39,543 nt of DNA from Selenomonadaceae bacterium (GTDB lineage: Bacteria > Bacillota > Negativicutes > Selenomonadales > Selenomonadaceae): NCBI GenBank assembly GCA_029338835.1, contig JAQYBD010000085.1, positions 1 through 39,543 on the forward strand. Direction: 5' to 3'. The position numbers and the translations under genes were made by a program. Numbering within the stretch: the first letter of the stretch is position 1; every line of letters starts with the position of its first letter. The notes under the pieces were generated by a model. That model did no database searches, was not told the DNA's origin, and worked only from the letters and a program-made list of their open reading frames with translations. Shown piece by piece: positions 32,972 through 39,543 of the stretch.

Positions 32972-33490
32972 ATGAATTCGCTACAGCTTTATCGGAAGGC
33001 GCAGCAAGTGAAAGCAAAGTCGGCAGCACGGGATATGCTGGGACTTGCAACAGAATTGGGCATTCTTGTCGAGTTTTCCGATGATTATAAGGATTTGCTC
33101 GGGATGTACTACAGCCATTGGCATCATCGCTTCATTTTCCTTAACAGCCGCCTTGACGAGGATTGGCTGCCGATGGTTGTAGCGCATGAGATCGGACATG
33201 ACCAGCTTCACCGGACCCTGGCGCAAGCCGGCCTGCAGGAATTTGAACTTTTCCGCATGAATAACCGTACGGAATATGAGGCCAATGCCTTTGCTTCCCA
33301 TCTGCTGCTGGATAATGAAGAAGTTTACCATCTGGTGCGCGAAGGTGCGGACATTGATACGATCTCCAAATGCATGCACTGCAACATCAATCTCATGCTC
33401 ATCAAGATGCGGGAGATGGCATCTTTGGGCTATGACCTGCGCCTTACCGATACGGCTGACAGCCATTTTTTCAAGCATATCCATGCGTGA
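32972..33490 (+). CDS. ImmA/IrrE family metallo-endopeptidase
   Basis: A 172-residue protein with the zinc-peptidase motif HEIGH at 72-76 (PMVVAHEIGHDQLH). The third ligand is probably E103 in RTEYEANAFASHLLLD, as in COG2856 peptidases. RFIFLNSRLDEDWLPMVVAHEIGHD is the usual context. Family members cleave XRE-type repressors after a signal, derepressing mobile elements or stress genes. It is encoded directly behind an XRE gene, so the pair may act as one regulatory switch. The same arrangement has also been predicted as a toxin-antitoxin type. No integrative element is nearby. The ribosome-binding site is weak (GACGGGACGG). Confidence 0.9.
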   Translation: MNSLQLYRKAQQVKAKSAARDMLGLATELGILVEFSDDYKDLLGMYYSHWHHRFIFLNSRLDEDWLPMVVAHEIGHDQLHRTLAQAGLQEFELFRMNNRTEYEANAFASHLLLDNEEVYHLVREGADIDTISKCMHCNINLMLIKMREMASLGYDLRLTDTADSHFFKHIHA

Positions 33491-33549
33491 CGGCAATTTG
33501 TGTGATTGGTTACGGCAGGACAGCAAACTGCTGTGGTAAAGTAGATGGG

Positions 33550-33602
33550 AGCATTGCCCTCCCCCTGACCGGCGGGAGCCGTCCGGCACTGCGGACAGGA
33601 CG
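33550..33602. other. GC-rich intergenic hairpin sequence
   Basis: The 157-nt gap after the peptidase gene holds a GC-rich stretch in which CCGTCCG can pair with CGGAC-A-GG around loop GCACTG. There is no T run. It resembles the type of GC-rich intergenic repeat seen at 16087 and 22910 only loosely. Confidence 0.3.
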
Positions 33603-33647
33603 ATAGGACAGGATGAAAATAGGGAACGACAGAAAGGCGGTTAAGGG

Positions 33648-34109
33648 ATGCAGGTTTTGACATGCAGGGAAAAGGCAGGCTGGAATATAGCCTTGGCAGA
33701 ACTCACAGGAACTTCACTGGAAGAGATTGCCAAAGAAGTCTTGAGGGAATACGGGCTCAATGCACAGTTTCCTTTTACGTATCTTGGTGTAGAGTACACG
33801 GTATTCTACGATGATGAGATTTTTACACGCGGCAGGAAGACCATTGTGGCCACGTTGTATCTTCAGGGGGATGCGACTCACAGCTATCTCGACCCTGAGG
33901 GGCCGGATCTCGTCTTTGGTGATTTTGTCATCGTGGGCGGACATGCTCATGACGGTGTCCTCAAGGGACTCGGAGAAGATGATGTCAAAAAGCTCTCGAC
34001 GTTTATCCTGGAAAGTGAGGCGACGCTCAAGGAGATGCGCCAGGCAAAATTGTTCCGCGATAACGAGACAATCCGTTCGGCTCTTGTCCAGCGACGTTTT
34101 GCCAAATGA
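33648..34109 (+). CDS. Hypothetical protein, no recognised family
   Basis: A 153-residue soluble, acidic protein. The N-terminus has CREKAGWNIALAELTGTSLEEIAKEVLREYG, with a helix that looks amphipathic. A central segment YLGVEYTVFYDDEIFTRGRKTIVATLYLQGDATHSYLDPEGPDLVFGDFVIVGGH is beta-rich. A charged helix ends the protein. No signal peptide, membrane segment or catalytic motif is seen. AAAGGCGG stands 8 nt before the ATG. It is the first gene after the XRE/ImmA pair, and its codon use looks like that of its neighbours. Function unknown. Confidence 0.7.
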   Translation: MQVLTCREKAGWNIALAELTGTSLEEIAKEVLREYGLNAQFPFTYLGVEYTVFYDDEIFTRGRKTIVATLYLQGDATHSYLDPEGPDLVFGDFVIVGGHAHDGVLKGLGEDDVKKLSTFILESEATLKEMRQAKLFRDNETIRSALVQRRFAK

Positions 34110-34210
34110 TGGCCGACGCAGTTGCAGCACGAAGGAACTGCCCTATATTCCGGATGGGCGCTTCGGCTTTGCACGCAGAAGCTGGCAGAAGAAAAGAAAG
34201 GTGGATGCGC

Positions 34211-34687
34211 ATGCGCAGGCATGACCGGGAAATCAAGGAATGGGCAGATCTTATTGCCGTGATCAGGCGGGCTCAGGTATGCCGCCTGGCTCTTAATGAT
34301 GAAGACGGCTTTCCTTATATCTTGCCCTTGAATTTTGGCATGGAAGAGAGGGAGGGGAAGCTGCGACTCTTTTTCCACAGTGCCTTGGAAGGGCGCAAGT
34401 TTGAACTCATGAAGCGGGACAACCGTGCTTCATTTGAACTGGATGGCAAGCATCAGTTGCAGTATTTTGCAGAACAGGGGTATTGTACGTATGCTTACGA
34501 GAGCATCGTTGGCAAGGGGCATCTTTTCATGGTGCCTGATGATGAGAAGCAGGCAGCACTTGCGTGCTTGATGGATCATTATCATCCAGGTGAACATGCC
34601 TATTTCAACCCTGCAGCTATCCCGCGCACAGCAGTCTACTGCCTTGAGGTCGACTCCTTCACGGGCAAGCGTAAGCTGCCGAAATGA
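34211..34687 (+). CDS. Pyridoxamine 5'-phosphate oxidase-like flavin-binding protein (NimA-like)
   Basis: A 158-residue protein of the PNPOx-like split-barrel family. The N-terminus MRRHDREIKEWADLIAVIRRAQVCRLALNDEDGFPYILPLNFGME resembles NimA/5-nitroimidazole-reductase-type proteins, where this segment binds FMN. LRLFFHSALEGRKFELMKRDNRASFELD and the later YESIVGKGHLFMV segment are typical. The C-terminus contains AVYCLEVDSFTGKRKLPK, a usual family end. ATG 34211 with AAGGTGG 6 nt upstream is preferred over ATG 34205 and over an upstream in-frame ATG that overlaps the preceding gene. The substrate is unknown; members of the family reduce flavins or nitro compounds. Confidence 0.85.
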   Translation: MRRHDREIKEWADLIAVIRRAQVCRLALNDEDGFPYILPLNFGMEEREGKLRLFFHSALEGRKFELMKRDNRASFELDGKHQLQYFAEQGYCTYAYESIVGKGHLFMVPDDEKQAALACLMDHYHPGEHAYFNPAAIPRTAVYCLEVDSFTGKRKLPK

Positions 34688-34721
34688 TCATAGGACTACG
34701 GGATTGAAGATGCTTTTATGC

Positions 34722-34750
34722 TTTTGACTGCTTCCGTAAAGCAGTCAAAA
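34722..34750. terminator. Bidirectional-type hairpin after the PNPOx-like gene
   Basis: A 12-bp stem TTTTGACTGCTT / AAGCAGTCAAAA with a 5-nt loop lies 34 nt after the stop codon. The T run is absent on the right side, so its strength as a terminator is uncertain. Confidence 0.6.
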
Positions 34751-34788
34751 TCTGGCTGCTCTTTGTACCTATCCGCCTGGGATAGATA

Positions 34789-34832
34789 AGACGAAATTTG
34801 TCGATAATTCGCGATAAATTTCGTCTTTTTTG
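34789..34832 (+). terminator. Strong intrinsic terminator
   Basis: An 11-bp stem AGACGAAATTT / AAATTTCGTCT with a 16-nt loop leads into seven T residues. It is the second of three hairpins in a row upstream of the micropeptide promoter. Confidence 0.85.
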
Positions 34833-34848
34833 TTTGCTCGTTCGGATT

Positions 34849-34877
34849 CTATCGGTTTTCTTTCGATAGTTATTTTT
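34849..34877 (+). terminator. Third hairpin of the series, terminator-like
   Basis: CTATCG (34849-34854) pairs with CGATAG (34864-34869) around a T-rich loop and is followed by TTATTTTTT. Short stem, good T run. Confidence 0.55.
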
Positions 34878-34897
34878 TGAACGAATTCGCAAAAAAG

Positions 34898-34928
34898 TTG
34901 TGTCACAGCGCCAAAAGTATGTTATAAT
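34898..34928 (+). promoter_or_regulatory. Extended -10 promoter of the micropeptide pair
   Basis: TGTTATAAT (34920-34928) is an extended -10 box; a weak -35 such as TTGTGT (34898-34903) stands 19 bp upstream. The start would be about 35 nt before the first micropeptide. It is isolated from upstream transcription by two or three terminators. Confidence 0.7.
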
Positions 34929-34969
34929 ATGAACAAATGAAATCAATGAAATAAATAGGAGGATAAATC

Positions 34970-35041
34970 ATGGCTATTGTTATTTTGGGGATTATGATTA
35001 CGTTTGTTCTTTGCCTTTGCGGTGTATTCACGACAGATTGA
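34970..35041 (+). CDS. Hydrophobic micropeptide, copy 1 (23 residues)
   Basis: A 24-codon ORF (MAIVILGIMI at the start, polar TTD at the end) preceded by AGGAGG with 7-nt spacing. Residues 2-20 form a single hydrophobic stretch long enough to span a membrane, with two cysteines (C15, C17) and a Gly at 18. It is nearly identical to copy 2, 162 nt downstream. The ORF is too short for standard gene finding, but the ribosome-binding site, the promoter and the synonymous pattern of differences support it. Small type I toxins and small regulatory subunits of membrane enzymes have this shape; I cannot assign either role. Confidence 0.75.
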   Translation: MAIVILGIMITFVLCLCGVFTTD

Positions 35042-35131
35042 GGATTTTAGGCATATTGATAGGGATATCCTGTGATGTCTGCATGGATTTTTACTTTGTG
35101 CTTCTAGTAACTTTTTATGGAGGGATAAATC

Positions 35132-35203
35132 ATGGCTATTGTTGTTTTGGGGATTATGATTACGTTTGTCCTTTGCCTTTGCGGTGTGTTCACGACGGAC
35201 TGA
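35132..35203 (+). CDS. Hydrophobic micropeptide, copy 2 (23 residues)
   Basis: The second 24-codon ORF differs from copy 1 at five nucleotides. Four are third-position synonymous changes (codons 13, 19, 22, 23); the fifth changes Ile5 to Val. GGAGGG stands 7 nt before the ATG, and the bases immediately upstream (GGATAAATC) are also shared. The 90-nt spacer between the copies is not repeated. No separate promoter is clear, so both may be on one transcript ending at the hairpin at 35268-35312. Confidence 0.75.
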   Translation: MAIVVLGIMITFVLCLCGVFTTD

Positions 35204-35267
35204 ATGCTTTTTGACAAAAGTTTTTGGGAAGGTCATGATGGCAATTATCAATGATATATATACGTAC

Positions 35268-35312
35268 AAAACAGGGCTCCTGCCTGCAACTGCAGCAATG
35301 GAGCCCTGTTTT
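35268..35312. terminator. Bidirectional terminator between micropeptides and the GH1 gene
   Basis: A 13-bp perfect stem AAAACAGGGCTCC / GGAGCCCTGTTTT with a 19-nt loop has A/T runs on both sides. It can end the plus-strand micropeptide transcript and the minus-strand glucosidase transcript, whose stop codon is 14 nt away. Confidence 0.85.
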
Positions 35313-35325
35313 AGTGAAGAATTTA

Positions 35326-36786
<1,461 letters not shown>

Positions 36787-36791
36787 CTATT

Positions 36792-36821
36792 ATTGTATTG
36801 GCACGTTGCTGTTTTTGTCAA
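36792..36821 (-). promoter_or_regulatory. Promoter of the GH1 gene
   Basis: On the minus strand TTGACA (36816-36821) and TACAAT (36792-36797) with 18-bp spacing. The leader is about 50 nt and ends in GGAAGGA. Confidence 0.75.
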
Positions 36822-36849
36822 ATGAAGTGAATACTAGTTTTTAAGGTTA

Positions 36850-36878
36850 TGGACTTTTGTTGTGTAATGATGTAATAT
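36850..36878 (+). promoter_or_regulatory. Possible promoter of the YbaK-type gene
   Basis: TGGACT (36850-36855) and TAATAT (36873-36878) with 17-bp spacing, divergent from the GH1 promoter. The -35 box matches the consensus at four of six positions. Confidence 0.45.
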
Positions 36879-36911
36879 AGTTACAAAAATTACAAGGAGA
36901 GCAGGTACTGT

Positions 36912-37376
36912 ATGTCGATTGAGAAAGTAAAAGCATTTTTGCGGGAGAAAGGTTTATTGGACAGGATAATTGAGTTTGAGGATTCAACAGCTACAGTGGA
37001 TCTTGCGGCGGCGGCACTCGGGGTAGAGCCGGGGTGCATTGCTAAATCCATGTCCTTTCTGGTCGATGGCTCACCATTGCTCGTATTGCTGGCCGGCGAT
37101 GTCCGTGTGGATAACCATAAGTTCAAGATGGCTTTCCACAAGAAAGGACGGATGATTCCGTTTGACCAGGTAGAGACCTATATCGGCCATGCGCCAGGCG
37201 GCGTCTGCCCTTTTGCTGTCAAACAGGGCGTCCCTGTTTATCTCGATGTATCGCTGCAGCGGTTCCCGGTAGTCTACCCGGCCGCTGGCAATGCGCATAG
37301 TGCTGTGCGCATGACTCCGGAAGAACTTGCGCCGTTAGTTGATGCTGCAGGCTGGGTGGATGTGGCAAAAGATTGA
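36912..37376 (+). CDS. ybaK: YbaK/EbsC-type aminoacyl-tRNA deacylase (Cys-tRNA(Pro) deacylase-like)
   Basis: A 154-residue protein of the YbaK/ProRS-INS superfamily, which hydrolyses mischarged aminoacyl-tRNAs. Family features include STATVDLAAAALGVEPGCIAKSMSFLVDG (with the conserved lysine in IAKSM), LLAGDVRVDNHKFK, GHAPGGVCPFAV, and FPVVYPAAGNAHSAVRMTPEEL. The GGVCPF and GNAHS motifs are the hallmark of the clade. It is probably cytosolic. AAGGAGAGCAGG lies upstream of the ATG. A promoter and terminator directly behind it belong to the next unit. Whether the substrate is Cys-tRNA(Pro) or another charged tRNA cannot be told. Confidence 0.9.
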   Translation: MSIEKVKAFLREKGLLDRIIEFEDSTATVDLAAAALGVEPGCIAKSMSFLVDGSPLLVLLAGDVRVDNHKFKMAFHKKGRMIPFDQVETYIGHAPGGVCPFAVKQGVPVYLDVSLQRFPVVYPAAGNAHSAVRMTPEELAPLVDAAGWVDVAKD

Positions 37377-37378
37377 GC

Positions 37379-37406
37379 TTGTAAAATCCCGGATTTATGA
37401 TATAAT
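37379..37406 (+). promoter_or_regulatory. Promoter directly upstream of a terminator
   Basis: TTGTAA (37379-37384) and TATAAT (37401-37406, with an upstream TG forming an extended -10) with 16-bp spacing. Transcription would start near 37413, ten nt before a strong terminator hairpin. Confidence 0.7.
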
Positions 37407-37422
37407 GATGACAATCGATACG

Positions 37423-37465
37423 AAAGACACGCAATGGAGCGTCGCAGCCCTTGCGTGTCTTTTTG
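37423..37465 (+). terminator. Leader terminator or end of a short RNA
   Basis: A 12-bp perfect stem AAAGACACGCAA / TTGCGTGTCTTT with a 16-nt loop and five T residues (37460-37464). It stands between its own promoter and the gene at 37536. GGAGC in the loop (37436-37440) can pair with GGCTCC-type bases at 37471-37475. Confidence 0.85.
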
Positions 37466-37535
37466 TATAGGCTCCCAAGATTGGGGTGATGTGAAACACA
37501 TGATGCCAGAAATGTGGTTGAGAGGAGGATGCCTT

Positions 37536-37913
37536 ATGATCAGCTTCCCGATTTTTTCTGAATTAGAAGCAAAACGCGATACCATCAACAAGAAGTTTCA
37601 CCGCGAAACAGAACCACAGGTCGTGGAACGTCTGCAGCAATTCGGTTTCAAGACACAAGGTGACGCCCATCATATGATACTGACGGAAAAGAGTACGGGG
37701 AATCATTATTTGCTGACCCTCAGCGCCTATGCGATTACTGTCGAGTTTGAGCATATCAAGAATGGAGAGAAAATCACCATCTGTGAAATCAGTAATTTTG
37801 GCCTCAGTGCGCATCATGTCATGGATGTCCTGATTCGTTCCATTGATTGCTGGCTGCAATACGGTGTTATCTTCGATTATCGCAAAGCGCAGCATTTCGG
37901 CTTGGAAGCATGA
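37536..37913 (+). CDS. Hypothetical protein, no recognised family
   Basis: A 125-residue soluble protein. It begins MISFPIFSELEAKRDTINKKFH, then VVERLQQFGFKTQGDAHHMILTEKSTGNHYLLTLSAYAITVEFEH, and ends with YGVIFDYRKAQHFGLEA. The middle looks like a small alpha/beta domain; no catalytic motif is seen. ATG 37536 with AGAGGAGG 7 nt upstream is chosen. An in-frame ATG at 37434 overlaps the terminator hairpin and adds residues that look random. The leader carries a promoter plus a terminator, so expression may depend on read-through. Function unknown. Confidence 0.65.
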   Translation: MISFPIFSELEAKRDTINKKFHRETEPQVVERLQQFGFKTQGDAHHMILTEKSTGNHYLLTLSAYAITVEFEHIKNGEKITICEISNFGLSAHHVMDVLIRSIDCWLQYGVIFDYRKAQHFGLEA

Positions 37914-38045
37914 GTGTCCTATTTGCTCTCCAGCCGTCTGCTGTGGATTTTGCTTCGTGACTGGCAGGATATCAAGCTTCCTGGCGAGAATACTATATCG
38001 TTTCACCGATATGTATTTAATAATTGAAAGGAAGCGATGAAAGCG

Positions 38046-38630
38046 ATGAGAAAGCAATGGGGATTGGTGTTGGTGAGCGTACTGGTCATCCTGGTCTTTG
38101 CGGCAGGTTGTGGCCAGGTGACCCTGACAAGTCAGGAAGTCAAGGGCAGTATGACGAGCCTGCAGATGGACCTGCCTTTCACCTTGGAGCAGCAACCGCA
38201 GGAACAAACAACGCAAAATCCATATGTCAAATCGATTACCAACAATATGATTACGCAGGCTAAGGGCATGGATTTCCATATGACCCAGTTCACGACCTAT
38301 GTATTGGATCAGGAGGCAGTCCAGAAAGCAGGGGCGGGAGAGCAGGCAAAACTCCAAGATAAGATCCTCTCTTCGTATCTCTTGTCCTTCGAGAAGCACG
38401 TCAAAGCAACGGAACAATCGCGTGAGAGCAAAGCTCTGACCATTGGAGACCATGAAGCTACGGTCACGACACTGTATTGCAAGATGAAGGGCGAAGATGA
38501 AGTCATAAAAGTTGTATTCCTGCCGTTACCGCAAGAGGACTGGTTCATTTCTTTCGCTTACCCCAAAGAACATGAGAAGGATCAGGGAAAGCTGGCAGAC
38601 CAGATCATTGCCAGTATCCAGGTAAAATGA
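38046..38630 (+). CDS. Predicted lipoprotein of unknown function
   Basis: A 194-residue protein with a lipoprotein signal peptide: MRKQWGLVLVSVLVILVFAAGCG, with the lipobox FAAGC and the acylated cysteine at position 22. The mature part has a Gln/Thr-rich segment (EQQPQEQTTQNPY) and two sections that look beta-rich (EATVTTLYCKMKGEDEVIKVVFLPLP and DWFISFAYPKEHEKDQGKLADQIIASIQVK). It would be anchored on the inner or outer membrane. I prefer ATG 38046 because AAAGGA (38027-38032) is better spaced there than for ATG 38037, but the earlier ATG adds only three residues. Family not recognised. Confidence 0.75.
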   Translation: MRKQWGLVLVSVLVILVFAAGCGQVTLTSQEVKGSMTSLQMDLPFTLEQQPQEQTTQNPYVKSITNNMITQAKGMDFHMTQFTTYVLDQEAVQKAGAGEQAKLQDKILSSYLLSFEKHVKATEQSRESKALTIGDHEATVTTLYCKMKGEDEVIKVVFLPLPQEDWFISFAYPKEHEKDQGKLADQIIASIQVK

Positions 38631-38670
38631 CGACGGAATCTTCGGTGATGGGACTGAAGAAAATAAAGAA

Positions 38671-38695
38671 GATCGAAAAAATCATCTTTTTTTCA
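38671..38695 (+). terminator. Weak terminator after the lipoprotein gene
   Basis: AAGAT and ATCTT flank an A-rich spacer and lead into seven T residues about 55 nt after the stop codon. The stem is short, so this is a low-confidence terminator. Confidence 0.4.
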
Positions 38696-38738
38696 GATAA
38701 TATAAGAATCTTTTCAGAAAAGATTGCTACACTATACG

Positions 38739-38876
38739 TGTCGAAAGGAAAACATATCCCCAAGGTTTTCTTCGACAGTGAAGTGAATCCCACTTCCTCC
38801 ATTTCTCTCAAAAGGATAAACGATTCTTTCCCAAGGAAGAGCGGGCTGTTATTATCCCATAACAGCTCGCTTTTCT
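38739..38876 (+). ncRNA. Candidate C-rich small RNA upstream of the rRNA operon
   Basis: A 5' hairpin (TGTCGAA and GAAAAC, 38739-38753, paired with GTTTTC and TTCGACA, 38765-38777) has an 11-nt loop containing CCCC. A pyrimidine-rich single-stranded stretch with CCCACTTCCTCC follows (38789-38800), then TTTCCC. A strong terminator (AGCGGGCTGTTAT / ATAACAGCTCGCT, loop TATCCC, 38840-38874) ends it. A -10-like TACACT (38728-38733) would start transcription at 38740. The C-rich segments are complementary to ribosome-binding sites, as in RsaE-type RNAs. It contains a poorly supported ORF that I do not trust. Confidence 0.5.
38840..38874 (+). terminator. Terminator of the candidate small RNA
   Basis: A 13-bp stem with one G-U pair and loop TATCCC, followed by TTTT. 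No coding gene ends nearby, so the terminator by itself points to a noncoding transcript or a long 3' untranslated region. Confidence 0.85.
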
Positions 38877-38927
38877 TTATGTAAGGCAGGGGATACAAAG
38901 AAAATCACATATTTTTTCTAACAGGTG

Positions 38928-38956
38928 TTGACAAGCCTGGAAGAAGCGTGTATCAT
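38928..38956 (+). promoter_or_regulatory. rRNA operon promoter P1
   Basis: TTGACA (38928-38933) and TATCAT (38951-38956) with 17-bp spacing, preceded by an AT-rich stretch (ATATTTTTTCTA) that may act as an UP element. Confidence 0.75.
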
Positions 38957-39067
38957 TATACAAGTCGTCACGAGAGACAGGCAGTTAAGAAAATAGCAAG
39001 CCTTGAATGGCAAGTATTTGAAACTGTATGGTTTCGAGTTCAGATAAAAAAGAGATTTTAAAATAGC

Positions 39068-39096
39068 TTGACAATCTGAATTGTGTGCGATATAAT
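39068..39096 (+). promoter_or_regulatory. rRNA operon promoter P2
   Basis: A perfect TTGACA (39068-39073) and TATAAT (39091-39096) with 17-bp spacing, 140 bp after P1. Tandem promoters are usual for rRNA operons. The stretch before it is AT-rich. Confidence 0.9.
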
Positions 39097-39140
39097 ATAA
39101 ATCGTCGCAAGGAACTTGTTTTCGTTGAGACGAATAAGTT

Positions 39141-39158
39141 GTTCTTTGAAAACTAAAC
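39141..39158 (+). promoter_or_regulatory. boxA-like antitermination sequence in the rRNA leader
   Basis: GTTCTTTGAAAACTAAAC is the sequence commonly found in Firmicutes rRNA leaders and resembles the boxA element bound by NusB/S10. A small hairpin GAATCA/TGATTC (39169-39184) follows. Confidence 0.65.
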
Positions 39159-39324
39159 AATGCAACATGAATCATTTGTGATTCAAGCCAGATGTTAAAA
39201 AACATCGATTGATTATGAACATAAGCAATCGGCAATTTCTTTGCTGACCTGTCCAAGAGCCATCAGGCGATTGGAAGCAGGCAGTAACCAAAGATAATTA
39301 GAGCCAATCAAGGCTTTCCTAAAT

Positions 39325-39543
39325 TTTATGGAGAGTTTGATCCTGGCTCAGGACGAACGCTGGCGGCGTGCTTAACACATGCAAGTCGTACGAGGGGATT
39401 TGAAAGCTTGCTTTTGAAGAACCGAGTGGCAAACGGGTGAGTAACGCGTAGACAACCTGCCGTAAAGATGGGGACAACAGTCCGAAAGGACTGCTAATAC
39501 CGAATGTTGTAGAGTTTCCGCATGGGAATCCTACTAAAGATGG
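39325..39543 (+). rRNA. 16S ribosomal RNA, 5' end (cut by window edge)
   Basis: The first ~219 nt of a 16S rRNA gene. Universal segments are AGAGTTTGATCCTGGCTCAG (39332-39351), GACGAACGCTGGCGGCGTGC and GGCAAACGGGTGAGTAACGC. The first base is placed by alignment of GAGTTTGATC to E. coli position 9. The sequence after it, with GACAACCTGCCG and ACAGTCCGAAAGGACTGCTAATACC, is of the type found in Selenomonas and Mitsuokella, which supports the taxonomic inference. The gene continues beyond the window. The transcript starts at P1/P2 about 370 and 220 nt upstream. Confidence 0.97.

Noticed and set aside
38627-38884. 85-codon ORF after the lipoprotein gene
   Set aside because: No ribosome-binding site, overlaps two RNA hairpins including a terminator, and the composition is not protein-like. 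The noncoding reading is preferred.

Overview
The window looks like a chromosomal segment of a Selenomonas/Mitsuokella-like bacterium (Negativicutes, family Selenomonadaceae). This is inferred from the style of the 16S rRNA 5' end, the Firmicutes-type order of the alpha ribosomal operon followed by ecfA1-ecfA2-ecfT-truA, the zinc-free form of ribosomal protein S4, the B. subtilis-type Fe-S PurF, and a T-box before pheST. I see no transposase, integrase, phage gene or CRISPR array. Most of the window is core genome; the less conserved part is about 31.8-38.7 kb.

Layout: (1) 1-2539, end of the ribosomal operon (rpsM', rpsK, rpsD, rpoA, rplQ), closed by a terminator. (2) 2.6-6.2 kb, ECF vitamin transporter energising module (ecfA1, ecfA2, ecfT) and truA. 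(3) 6.3-10.6 kb, a 1429-residue double 2-hydroxyacyl-CoA-dehydratase-activator-type protein. (4) 10.7-17.4 kb, purine operon purC-E-F-M-N-H'-D; its purH encodes only the IMP cyclohydrolase half, and two terminator-like hairpins lie inside the operon. (5) 17.4-21.6 kb, a sodium:amino-acid symporter with a long leader, tRNA-Pro(CGG), a secreted M48 metalloprotease, and a CBS-pair protein preceded by a possible leader peptide plus terminator. (6) 21.8-25.8 kb, dTDP-rhamnose genes rmlB, rmlC and rmlA with a cation diffusion facilitator between rmlB and rmlC. (7) 25.9-31.8 kb, a long pRiA4 ORF-3 family protein, then T-box(Phe)-pheS-pheT-zapA. (8) 31.9-38.6 kb, accessory genes: a small membrane protein, an XRE/ImmA pair, an unknown protein, a PNPOx-like protein, two tandem 23-codon hydrophobic micropeptides, a GH1 6-phospho-beta-glucosidase, a YbaK-type deacylase, an unknown protein and a lipoprotein. 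(9) 38.6-39.5 kb, a candidate C-rich small RNA, two strong rRNA promoters, a boxA-like leader and the first ~219 nt of a 16S rRNA gene.

The most interesting signals, in my view, are the following. First, the duplicated micropeptide at 34970-35203: four of five nucleotide differences are synonymous and the fifth gives Ile to Val, which suggests selection on the peptide. Second, a leader-peptide/terminator arrangement before the CBS gene, with five Asn codons in ten. Third, the C-rich small RNA candidate before the rRNA operon. Fourth, the stand-alone IMP cyclohydrolase. None of these could be tested by database search here.
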